Source of the DNA: Auanema rhodensis
Lineage: Eukaryota > Nematoda > Chromadorea > Rhabditida > Rhabditidae
Direction: 5' to 3'
DNA length: 64,000 nucleotides
Assembly (NCBI GenBank): GCA_964057225.1
Contig: OZ059897.1
Span: forward strand, 21,576,001 to 21,640,000
Below the pieces are notes generated by a model. The model was given only the letters and a program-made list of their open reading frames with translations. It was not told the DNA's origin and ran no database searches. How positions within the stretch are numbered: the first letter of the stretch is position 1; each line of letters starts with the position of its first letter. A program made the position numbers and the translations under genes. Of this stretch, positions 23,549-36,396 are shown piece by piece.

Positions 23549-26012
23549 AAAATTAGATTCCCCATGTCCATATTAGTCTAAAAACAAATTTTTATCGATA
23601 TTGGTTCATGGTAACCATGACTTTGAAATTTACGTGAACTTAAATTTATGCTAATTAAATGTACACGTGATGTGCACTTGGTATGTAACTCGCTTCACGT
23701 GAAAGATAAAGAGATGCGGTTTTCAAAATTAGATTCCCCATGTCCATATTAGTCTAAAAACAAATTTTTATCGATATTGGTTCATGGTAACCATGACTTT
23801 GAAATTTACGTGAACTTTAATTTATGCTAATTAAATGTACACGTGATGTGCACTTGGTATGTAACTCGCTTCACGTGAAAGATAAAGAGATGCGGTTTTC
23901 AAAATTAGATTCCCCATGTCCATATTAGTCTAAAAACAAATTTTTATCGATATTGGTTCATGGTAACCATGACTTTGAAATTTACGTGAACTTTAATTTA
24001 TGCTAATTAAATGTACACGTGATGTGCACTTGGTATCTAACTCGCTTCACGTGAAAGATAAAGAGATGCGGTTTTCAAAATTATATTCCCCATGTCCATA
24101 TTAGTCTAAAAACAAATTTTTATTGATATTGGTGCATGGTAACCATGACTTTGAAATTTACGTGAACTTTAATTTGTGCTAATTAAATGTACACGTGATG
24201 TGCACTTGGTATGTAACTCGCTTCACGTGAAAGATAAAGAGATGCGGTTTTCAAAATTAGATTCCCCATGTCCATATTAGTCTAAAAACAAATTTTTATT
24301 GATATTGGTGCATGGTAACCATGACTTTGAAATTTACGTGAACTTTAATTTATGCTAATTAAATGTACACGTGATGTGCACTTGGTATGTAACTCGCTTC
24401 ACGTGAAAGATAAAGAGATGCGGTTTTCAAAATTAGATTCCCCATGTCCATATTAGTCTAAAAACAAATTTTTATCGATATTGGTTCATGGTAACCATGA
24501 CTTTGAAATTTACGTGAACTTTAATTTATGCTAATTAAATGTACACGTGATGTGCACTTGGTATCTAACTCGCTTCACGTGAAAGATAAAGAGATGCGGT
24601 TTTCAAAATTATATTCCCCATGTCCATATTAGTCTAAAAACAAATTTTTATTGATATTGGTGCATGGTAACCATGACTTTGAAATTTACGTGAACTTTAA
24701 TTTGTGCTAATTAAATGTACACGTGATGTGCACTTGGTATGTAACTCGCTTCACGTGAAAGATAAAGAGATGCGGTTTTCAAAATTAGATTCCCCATGTC
24801 CATATTAGTCTAAAAACAAATTTTTATTGATATTGGTGCATGGTAACCATGACTTTGAAATTTACGTGAACTTTAATTTATGCTAATTAAATGTACACGT
24901 GATGTGCACTTGGTATGTAACTCGCTTCACGTGAAAGATAAAGAGATGCGGTTTTCAAAATTAGATTCCCCATGTCCATATTAGTCTAAAAACAAATTTT
25001 TATTGATATTGGTTCATGGTAACCATGACTTTGAAATTTACGTGAACTTTAATTTATGCTAATTGAATTTACACGTGATGTGCACTTGGTATGTAACTCG
25101 CTTCACGTGAAAGATAAAAAGATGTGGTTTTCAAAATTAGATTCCCCATGTCCATATTAGTCTAAAAACTAATTTTTATTGATATTGGTTCATGGTAACC
25201 ATGACTTTGAAATTTACGTGAACTTTAATTTATGCTAATTAAATGTACACGTGATGTGCACTTGGTATGTAACTCGCTTCACGTGAAAGATAAAGAGATG
25301 CGGTTTTCAAAATTAGATTCCCCATGTCCATATTAGTCTAAAAACAAATTTTTATTGATATTGGTGCATGGTAACCATGACTTTGAAATTTACGTGAACT
25401 TTAATTTATGCTAATTAAATGTACACGTGATGTGCACTTGGTATGTAACTCGCTTCACGTGAAAGATAAAGAGATGCGGTTTTCAAAATTAGATTCCCCA
25501 TGTCCATATTAGTCTAAAAACAAATTTTTATTGATATTGGTTCATGGTAACCATGACTTTGAAATTTACGTGAACTTTAATTTATGCTAATTGAATTTAC
25601 ACGTGATGTGCACTTGGTATGTAACTCGCTTCACGTGAAAGATAAAAAGATGTGGTTTTCAAAATTAGATTCCCCATGTCCATATTAGTCTAAAAACTAA
25701 TTTTTATTGATATTGGTTCATGGTAACCATGACTTTGAAATTTACGTGAACTTTAATTTGTGCTAATTAAATGTACACGTGATGTGCACTTGGTATGTAA
25801 CTCGCTTCACGTGAAAGATAAAGAGATGCGGTTTTCAAAATTAGATTCCCCATGTCCATATTAGTCTAAAAACAAATTTTTATTGATATTGGTGCATGGT
25901 AACCATGACTTTGAAATTTACGTGAACTTTAATTTATGCTAATTAAATGTACACGTGATGTGCACTTGGTATGTAACTCGCTTCACGTGAAAGATAAAGA
26001 GATGCGGTTTTC
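23549..26012 (+). repeat. 14-monomer HOR, copy 3
   Basis: Monomers #135-#148 repeat #111-#124 at every diagnostic site I read: c48+a94; c48; X X Y Y'. Together with the flanking 10-monomer variants this makes a 24-monomer (4,224 bp) super-unit, of which two consecutive copies are recognisable from 19325 to 27772. Confidence 0.92.
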
Positions 26013-27772
26013 AAAAATAGATTCCCCATGTCCATATTAGTCTAAAAACAAATTTTTATCGATATTGGTTCATGGTAACCATGACTTTGAAATTTACGTG
26101 AACTTTAATTTATGCTAATTAAATGTACACGTGATGTGCACTTGGTATCTAACTCGCTTCACGTGAAAGATAAAGAGATGCGGTTTTCAAAATTATATTC
26201 CCCATGTCCATATTAGTCTAAAAACAAATTTTTATTGATATTGGTGCATGGTAACCATGACTTTGAAATTTACGTGAACTTTAATTTGTGCTAATTAAAT
26301 GTACACGTGATGTGCACTTGGTATGTAACTCGCTTCACGTGAAAGATAAAGAGATGCGGTTTTCAAAATTAGATTCCCCATGTCCATATTAGTCTAAAAA
26401 CAAATTTTTATTGATATTGGTGCATGGTAACCATGACTTTGAAATTTACGTGAACTTTAATTTATGCTAATTAAATGTACACGTGATGTGCACTTGGTAT
26501 GTAACTCGCTTCACGTGAAAGATAAAGAGATGCGGTTTTCAAAATTAGATTCCCCATGTCCATATTAGTCTAAAAACAAATTTTTATTGATATTGGTTCA
26601 TGGTAACCATGACTTTGAAATTTACGTGAACTTTAATTTATGCTAATTGAATTTACACGTGATGTGCACTTGGTATGTAACTCGCTTCACGTGAAAGATA
26701 AAAAGATGTGGTTTTCAAAATTAGATTCCCCATGTCCATATTAGTCTAAAAACTAATTTTTATTGATATTGGTTCATGGTAACCATGACTTTGAAATTTA
26801 CGTGAACTTTAATTTATGCTAATTAAATGTACACGTGATGTGCACTTGGTATGTAACTCGCTTCACGTGAAAGATAAAGAGATGCGGTTTTCAAAATTAG
26901 ATTCCCCATGTCCATATTAGTCTAAAAACAAATTTTTATTGATATTGGTGCATGGTAACCATGACTTTGAAATTTACGTGAACTTTAATTTATGCTAATT
27001 AAATGTACACGTGATGTGCACTTGGTATGTAACTCGCTTCACGTGAAAGATAAAGAGATGCGGTTTTCAAAATTAGATTCCCCATGTCCATATTAGTCTA
27101 AAACCAAATTTTTATTGATATTGGTTCATGGTAACCATGACTTTGAAATTTACGTGAACTTTAATTTATGCTAATTAAATGTACACGTGATGTGCACTTG
27201 GTATGTAACTCGCTTCACGTGAAAGATGAAGAGATGCGGTTTTCAAAATTAGATTCCCCATGTCCATATTAGTCTAAAAACAAATTTTTATTGATATTGG
27301 TTCATGGTAACCATGACTTTGAAATTTACGTGAACTTTAATTTATGCTAATTGAATTTACACGTGATGTGCACTTGGTATGTAACTCGCTTCACGTGAAA
27401 GATAAAAAGATGTGGTTTTCAAAATTAGATTCCCCATGTCCATATTAGTCTAAAAACTAATTTTTATTGATATTGGTTCATGGTAACCATGACTTTGAAA
27501 TTTACGTGAACTTTAATTTATGCTAATTAAATGTACACGTGATGTGCACTTGGTATGTAACTCGCTTCACGTGAAAGATAAAGAGATGCGGTTTTCAAAA
27601 TTAGATTCCCCATGTCCATATTAGTCTAAAAACAAATTTTTATTGATATTGGTGCATGGTAACCATGACTTTGAAATTTACGTGAACTTTAATTTATGCT
27701 AATTAAATGTACACGTGATGTGCACTTGGTATGTAACTCGCTTCACGTGAAAGATAAAGAGATGCGGTTTTC
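26013..27772 (+). repeat. 10-monomer HOR variant passing into c36 monomers
   Basis: Monomers #149-#158: a5+c48+c137; t8+g58+g100; g58; Y; c36+g160; Y. The c36 monomer (TAAAACCAAA, 27069-27244) replaces the expected position in the module. The combination c36, B, t38 appears again at 54493-55196, just before the next P module. Confidence 0.88.
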
Positions 27773-29356
27773 AAAATTAGATTCCCCATGTCCATATTAG
27801 TCTAAAACCAAATTTTTATTGATATTGGTTCATGGTAACCATGACTTTGAAATTTACGTGAACTTTAATTTATGCTAATTAAATGTACACGTGATGTGCA
27901 CTTGGTATGTAACTCGCTTCACGTGAAAGATGAAGAGATGCGGTTTTCAAAATTAGATTCCCCATGTCCATATTAGTCTAAAAACAAATTTTTATTGATA
28001 TTGGTTCATGGTAACCATGACTTTGAAATTTACGTGAACTTTAATTTATGCTAATTAAATGTACACGTGATGTGCACTTGGTATGTAACTCGCTCCACGT
28101 GAAAGATAAAGAGATGCGGTTTTCAAAATTAGATTCCCCATGTCCATATTAGTCTAAAAACAAATTTTTATTGATATTGGTTCATGGTAACCATGACTTT
28201 GAAATTTACGTGAACTTTAATTTATGCTAATTAAATGTACACGTGATGTGCACTTGGTATGTAACTCGCTTCACGTGAAAGATAAAGAGATGCGGTTTTT
28301 AAAATTAGATTCCCCATGTCCATATTAGTCTAAAAACAAATTTTTATTGATATTGGTGCATGGTAACCATGACTTTGAAATTTACGTGAACTTTAATTTA
28401 TGCTCATTAAATGTACCCGTGATGTGCACTTGGTATGTAACTCGCTTCACGTGAAAGATAAAGAGATGCGGTTTTCAAAATTAGATTCCCCATCTCCATA
28501 TTAGTCTAAAAACAAATTTTTATTGATATTGGTGCATGGTAACCATGACTTTGAAATTTACGTGAACTTTAATTTATGCTAATTAAATGTACACGTGATG
28601 TGCACTTGGTATGTAACTCGCTTCACGTGAAAGATAAAGAGATGCGGTTTTCAAAATTAGATTCCCCATGTCCATATTAGTCTAAAAACAAATTTTTATT
28701 GATATTGGTTCATGGTAACCATGACTTTGAATATTACGTGAACTTTAATTTATGCTAATTGAATGTACACGTGATGTGCACTTGGTATGTAACTCGCTTC
28801 ACGTGAAAGATAAAGAGATGCGGTTTTCAAAATTAGATTCCCCATGTCCATATTAGTCTAAAAACAAATTTTTATTGATATTGGTTCATGGTAACCATGA
28901 CTTTGAATATTACGTGAACTTTAATTTATGCTAATTGAATGTACACGTGATGTGCACTTGGTATGTAACTCGCTTCACGTGAAAGATAAAGAGATGCGGT
29001 TTTCAAAATTAGATTCCCCATGTCCATATTAGTCTAAAAACAAATTTTTATTGATATTGGTTCATGGTAACCATGACTTTGAAATTTACGTGAACTTTAA
29101 TTTATGCTAATTAAATGTACACGTGATGTGCACTTGGTATGTAACTCGCTTCACGTGAAAGATAAAGAGATGCGGTTTTCAAAATTAGATTCCCCATGTC
29201 CATATTAGTCTAAAAACAAATTTTTATTGATATTGGTGCATGGTAACCATGACTTTGAAATTTACGTGAACTTTAATTTATGCTAATTAAATGTACACGT
29301 GATGTGCACTTGGTATGTAACTCGCTTCACGTAAAAGATGAAGAGATGCGGTTTTC
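27773..29356 (+). repeat. Mega-unit junction and P module, second lineage
   Basis: Monomers #159-#167: c36+g160; then c147 (27949); t176; g58 with private c105 and c117 (CTCATTAA, TACCCGT); c18+g58; V; V; plain; a153+g160. The third P monomer is full length and the second V monomer lacks c120, both also true at 55549-56956. These features separate the right-hand P lineage from the three copies before 7 kb. Confidence 0.88.
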
Positions 29357-31820
29357 AAAATTAGATTCCCCATGTCCATATTAGTCTAAAAACAAATTTT
29401 TATTGATATTGGTGCATGGTAACCATGACTTTGAAATTTACGTGAACTTTAATTTATGCTAATTAAATGTACACGTGATGTGCACTTGGTATGTAACTTG
29501 CTTCACGTGAAAGATCAAGAGATGCGGTTTTCAAAATTAGATTCCCCATGTCCATATTAGTCTAAAAACAAATTTTTATTGATATTGGTGCATGGTAACC
29601 ATGACTTTGAAATTTACGTGAACTTTAATTTATGCTAATTAAATGTACACGTGATGTGCACTTGGTATGTAACTCGCTTCACGTAAAAGATAAAGAGATT
29701 CGGTTCTCAAAATTAGATTCCCCATGTCCATATTAGTCTAAAAACAAATTTTTATTGATATTGGTGCATGGTAACCATGACTTTGAAATTTACGTGAACT
29801 TTAATTTATGCTAATTAAATGTACACGTGATGTGCACTTGGTATGTAACTCGCTTCACGTAAAAAATAAAGAGATGCGGTTTTCAAAATTAGATTCCCCA
29901 TGTCCATATTAGTCTAAAAACAAATTTTTATTGATATTGGTTCATGGTAACCATGACTTTGAAATTTACGTGAACTTTAATTTATGCTAATTAAATGTAC
30001 ACGTGATGTGCACTTGGTATGTAACTCGCTTCACGTGAAAGATAAAGAGATTCGGTTTTCAAAATTAGATTCCCCATGTCCATATTAGTCTAAAAACAAA
30101 TTTTTATTGATATTGGTGCATGGTAACCATGACTTTGAAATTTACGTGAACTTTAATTTATGCTAATTAAATGTACACGTGATGTGCACTTGGTATGTAA
30201 CTCGCTTCACGTAAAAAATAAAGAGATGCGGTTTTCAAAATTAGATTCCCCATGTCCATATTAGTTTAAAAACAAATTTTTATTGATATTGGTTCATGGT
30301 AACCATGACTTTGAAATTTACGTGAACTTTAATTTATGCTAATTAAATGTACACGTGATGTGCACTTGGTATGTAACTCGCTTCACGTGAAAGATAAAGA
30401 GATGCGGTTTTTAAAATTAGATTCCCCATGTCCATATTAGTCTAAAAACAAATTTTTATTGATATTGGTGCATGGTAACCATGACTTTGAAATTTACGTG
30501 AACTTTAATTTATGCTAATTAAATGTACACGTGATGTGCACTTGGTATGTAACTCGCTTCACGTAAAAGATGAAGAGATGCGGTTTTCAAAATTAGATTC
30601 CCCATGTCCATATTAGTCTAAAAACAAATTTTTATTGATATTGGTGCATGGTAACCATGACTTTGAAATTTACGTGAACTTTAATTTATGCTAATTAAAT
30701 GTACACGTGATGTGCACTTGGTATGTAACTCGCTTCACGTGAAAGATAAAGAGATGCGGTTTTCAAAATTAGATTCCCCATGTCCATATTAGTCTAAAAA
30801 CAAATTTTTATTGATATTGGTGCATGGTAACCATGACTTTGAAATTTACGTGAACTTTAATTTATGCTAATTAAATGTACACGTGATGTGCACTTGGTAT
30901 GTAACTCGCTTCACGTGAAAGATAAAGAGATGCGGTTTTCAAAATTAGATTCCCCATGTCCATATTAGTCTAAAAACAAATTTTTATTGATATTGGTTCA
31001 TGGTAACCATGACTTTGAATATTACGTGAACTTTAATTTATGCTAATTGAATGTACACGTGATGTGCACTTGGTATGTAACTCGCTTCACGTGAAAGATA
31101 AAGAGATGCGGTTTTCAAAATTAGATTCCCCATGTCCATATTAGTCTAAAAACAAATTTTTATTGATATTGGTTCATGGTAACCATGACTTTGAAATTTA
31201 CGTGAACTTTAATTTATGCTAATTAAATGTACACGTGATGTGCACTTGGTATGTAACTCGCTTCACGTGAAAGATCAAGAGATGCGGTTTTAAAAATTAG
31301 ATTCCCCATGTCCATATTAGTCTAAAAACAAATTTTTATTGATATTGGTGCATGGTAACCATGACTTTGAAATTTACGTGAACTTTAATTTATGCTAATT
31401 AAATGTACACGTGATGTGCACTTGGTATGTAACTCGCTTCACGTGAAAGATAAAGAGATTTGGTTTTCAAAATTAGATTCCCCATGTCCATATTAGTCTA
31501 AAAACAAATTTTTATTGATATTGGTGCATGGTAACCATGACTTTGAAATTTACGTGAACTTTAATTTATGCTAATTAAATGTACACGTGATGTGCACTTG
31601 GTATGTAACTCGCTTCACGTAAAAAATAAAGAGATGCGGTTTTCAAAATTAGATTCCCCATGTCCATATTAGTCTAAAAACAAATTTTTATTGATATTGG
31701 TTCATGGTAACCATGACTTTGAAATTTACGTGAACTTTAATTTATGCTAATTAAATGTACACGTGATGTGCACTTGGTATGTAACTCGCTTCACGTGAAA
31801 GATAAAGAGATTCGGTTTTC
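29357..31820 (+). repeat. Block A, second copy, first 14 monomers
   Basis: Monomers #168-#181 match #41-#54 (7037-9500) one for one, including t143+c160, c174, t30+t176 and GATTTGG. Monomer #178 ends in a176 (GTTTTAAAAATT), shared with 58365-58540 but not with 8797-8972. Confidence 0.9.
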
Positions 31821-34108
31821 GAAATTAGATTCCCCATGTCCATATTAGTCTAAAAACAAATTTTTATTGATATTGGTTCATGGTAACCATGACTTTGAAT
31901 ATTACGTGAACGTTAATTTATGCTAATTGAATGTACACGTGATGTGCACTTGGTATGTAACTCGCTTCACGTGAAAGATGAAGAGATGCGGTTTTTAAAA
32001 TTAGATTCCCCATGTCCATATTAGTCTAAAAACAAATTTTTATTGATATTGGTTCATGGTAACCATGACTTTGAAATTTACGTGAACTTTAATTTATGCT
32101 AATTAAATGTACACGTGATGTGCACTTGGTATGTAACTCGCTTCACGTGAAAGATAAAGAGATGCGGTTTTCAAAATTAGATTCCCCATGTCCATATTAG
32201 TCTAAAAACAAATTTTTATTGATATTGGTTCATGGTAACCATGACTTTGAAATTTACGTGAACTTTAATTTATGCTAATTAAATGTACACGTGATGTGCA
32301 CTTGGTATGTAACTCGCTTCACGTGAAAGATAAAGAGATGCGGTTTTCAAAATTAGATTCCCCATGTCCATATTAGTCTAAAAACAAATTTTTATTGATA
32401 TTGGTGCATGGTAACCATGACTTTGAAATTTACGTGAACTTTAATTTATGCTAATTAAATGTACACGTGATGTGCACTTGGTATGTAACTCGCTTCACGT
32501 AAAAGATGAAGAGATGCGGTTTTCAAAATTAGATTCCCCATGTCCATATTAGTCTAAAAACAAATTTTTATTGATATTGGTGCATGGTAACCATGACTTT
32601 GAAATTTACGTGAACTTTAATTTATGCTAATTAAATGTACACGTGATGTGCACTTGGTATGTAACTCGCTTCACGTGAAAGATCAAGAGATGCGGTTTTC
32701 AAAATTAGATTCCCCATGTCCATATTAGTCTAAAAACAAATTTTTATTGATATTGGTGCATGGTAACCATGACTTTGAAATTTACGTGAACTTTAATTTA
32801 TGCTAATTAATTGTACACGTGATGTGCACTTGGTATGTAACTCGCTTCACGTGAAAGATAAAGAGATTCCGTTTTCAAAATTAGATTCCCCATGTCCATA
32901 TTAGTCTAAAAACAAATTTTTATTGATATTGGTGCATGGTAACCATGACTTTGAAATTTACGTGAACTTTAATTTATGCTAATTAAATGTACACGTGATG
33001 TGCACTTGGTATGTAACTCGCTTCACGTAAAAAATAAAGAGATGCGGTTTTCAAAATTAGATTCCCCATGTCCATATTAGTCTAAAAACAAATTTTTATT
33101 GATATTGGTTCATGGTAACCATGACTTTGAAATTTACGTGAACTTTAATTTATGCTAATTAAATGTACACGTGATGTGCACTTGGTATGTAACTCGCTTC
33201 ACGTGAAAGATAAAGAGATTCGGTTTTCGAAATTAGATTCCCCATGTCCATATTAGTCTAAAAACAAATTTTTATTGATATTGGTTCATGGTAACCATGA
33301 CTTTGAATATTACGTGAACGTTAATTTATGCTAATTGAATGTACACGTGATGTGCACTTGGTATGTAACTCGCTTCACGTGAAAGATAAAGAGATGCGGT
33401 TTTCAAAATTAGATTCCCCATGTCCATATTAGTCTAAAAACAAATTTTTATTGATATTGGTTCATGGTAACCATGACTTTGAAATTTACGTGAACTTTGA
33501 TTTATGCTAATTAAATGTACACGTGATGTGCACTTGGTATGTAACTCGCTTCACGTGAAAGATCAAGAGATGCGGTTTTCAAAATTAGATTCCCCATGTC
33601 CATATTAGTCTAAAAACAAATTTTTATTGATATTGGTGCATGGTAACCATGACTTTGAAATTTACGTGAACTTTAATTTATGCTAATTAAATGTACACGT
33701 GATGTGCACTTGGTATGTAACTCGCTTCACGTGAAAGATAAAGAGATGCGGTTTTCAAAATTAGATTCCCCATGTCCATATTAGTCTAAAAACAAATTTT
33801 TATTGATATTGGTTCATGGTAACCATGACTTTGAAATTTACGTGAACTTTAATTTATGCTAATTGAATTTACACGTGATGTGCACTTGGTATGTAACTCG
33901 CTTCACGTGAAAGATAAAAAGATGTGGTTTTCAAAATTAGATTCCCCATGTCCATATTAGTCTAAAAACAAATTTTTATTGATATTGGTTCATGGTAACC
34001 ATGACTTTGAAATTTACGTGAACTTTAATTTATGCTAATTAAATGTACACGTGATGTGCACTTGGTATGTAACTCGCTTCACGTGAAAGATAAAGAGATT
34101 CGGTTTTC
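31821..34108 (+). repeat. 13-monomer tandem duplication, left copy (2,288 bp)
   Basis: Monomers #182-#194 open with g1+V+g92+g109+g160+t176 and contain t111+t168+c170 (GATTCCG) at 32701, a second g1+V+g92 monomer at 33229 and g95+c160 at 33405. Monomers #182-#191 match the right copy at 2,288 bp spacing. The last two, a B monomer at 33757-33932 and a T58+t168 monomer, do not: B belongs to the Y modules and is foreign here. Confidence 0.9.
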
Positions 34109-36396
34109 GAAATTAGATTCCCCATGTCCATATTAGTCTAAAAACAAATTTTTATTGATATTGGTTCATGGTAACCATGACTTTGAATATTACGTGAACG
34201 TTAATTTATGCTAATTGAATGTACACGTGATGTGCACTTGGTATGTAACTCGCTTCACGTGAAAGATGAAGAGATGCGGTTTTTAAAATTAGATTCCCCA
34301 TGTCCATATTAGTCTAAAAACAAATTTTTATTGATATTGGTTCATGGTAACCATGACTTTGAAATTTACGTGAACTTTAATTTATGCTAATTAAATGTAC
34401 ACGTGATGTGCACTTGGTATGTAACTCGCTTCACGTGAAAGATAAAGAGATGCGGTTTTCAAAATTAGATTCCCCATGTCCATATTAGTCTAAAAACAAA
34501 TTTTTATTGATATTGGTTCATGGTAACCATGACTTTGAAATTTACGTGAACTTTAATTTATGCTAATTAAATGTACACGTGATGTGCACTTGGTATGTAA
34601 CTCGCTTCACGTGAAAGATAAAGAGATGCGGTTTTCAAAATTAGATTCCCCATGTCCATATTAGTCTAAAAACAAATTTTTATTGATATTGGTGCATGGT
34701 AACCATGACTTTGAAATTTACGTGAACTTTAATTTATGCTAATTAAATGTACACGTGATGTGCACTTGGTATGTAACTCGCTTCACGTAAAAGATGAAGA
34801 GATGCGGTTTTCAAAATTAGATTCCCCATGTCCATATTAGTCTAAAAACAAATTTTTATTGATATTGGTGCATGGTAACCATGACTTTGAAATTTACGTG
34901 AACTTTAATTTATGCTAATTAAATGTACACGTGATGTGCACTTGGTATGTAACTCGCTTCACGTGAAAGATCAAGAGATGCGGTTTTCAAAATTAGATTC
35001 CCCATGTCCATATTAGTCTAAAAACAAATTTTTATTGATATTGGTGCATGGTAACCATGACTTTGAAATTTACGTGAACTTTAATTTATGCTAATTAATT
35101 GTACACGTGATGTGCACTTGGTATGTAACTCGCTTCACGTGAAAGATAAAGAGATTCCGTTTTCAAAATTAGATTCCCCATGTCCATATTAGTCTAAAAA
35201 CAAATTTTTATTGATATTGGTGCATGGTAACCATGACTTTGAAATTTACGTGAACTTTAATTTATGCTAATTAAATGTACACGTGATGTGCACTTGGTAT
35301 GTAACTCGCTTCACGTAAAAAATAAAGAGATGCGGTTTTCAAAATTAGATTCCCCATGTCCATATTAGTCTAAAAACAAATTTTTATTGATATTGGTTCA
35401 TGGTAACCATGACTTTGAAATTTACGTGAACTTTAATTTATGCTAATTAAATGTACACGTGATGTGCACTTGGTATGTAACTCGCTTCACGTGAAAGATA
35501 AAGAGATTCGGTTTTCGAAATTAGATTCCCCATGTCCATATTAGTCTAAAAACAAATTTTTATTGATATTGGTTCATGGTAACCATGACTTTGAATATTA
35601 CGTGAACGTTAATTTATGCTAATTGAATGTACACGTGATGTGCACTTGGTATGTAACTCGCTTCACGTGAAAGATAAAGAGATGCGGTTTTCAAAATTAG
35701 ATTCCCCATGTCCATATTAGTCTAAAAACAAATTTTTATTGATATTGGTTCATGGTAACCATGACTTTGAAATTTACGTGAACTTTGATTTATGCTAATT
35801 AAATGTACACGTGATGTGCACTTGGTATGTAACTCGCTTCACGTGAAAGATCAAGAGATGCGGTTTTCAAAATTAGATTCCCCATGTCCATATTAGTCTA
35901 AAAACAAATTTTTATTGATATTGGTGCATGGTAACCATGACTTTGAAATTTACGTGAACTTTAATTTATGCTAATTAAATGTACACGTGATGTGCACTTG
36001 GTATGTAACTCGCTTCACGTGAAAGATAAAGAGATTCGGTTTTCAAAATTAGATTCCCCATGTCCATATTAGTCTAAAAACAAATTTTTATTGATATTGG
36101 TGCATGGTAACCATGACTTTGAAATTTACGTGAACTTTAATTTATGCTAATTAAATGTACACGTGATGTGCACTTGGTATGTAACTCGCTTCACGTAAAA
36201 GATGAAGAGATGCGGTTTTCAAAATTAGATTCCCCATGTCCATATTAGTCTAAAAACAAATTTTTATTGATATTGGTGCATGGTAACCATGACTTTGAAA
36301 TTTACGTGAACTTTAATTTATGCTAATTAAATGTACACGTGATGTGCACTTGGTATGTAACTCGCTTCACGTGAAAGATCAAGAGATGCGGTTTTC
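34109..36396 (+). repeat. 13-monomer tandem duplication, right copy (2,288 bp)
   Basis: Monomers #195-#207 repeat #182-#191 and then continue with g58+t168, a153+g160 and c160, which is how the homologous block at 60829-61356 also continues. The right copy thus keeps the inherited flank and the left copy carries the new join. Both copies share c170, which the counterpart at 59949 lacks although it shares t111. Confidence 0.9.
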
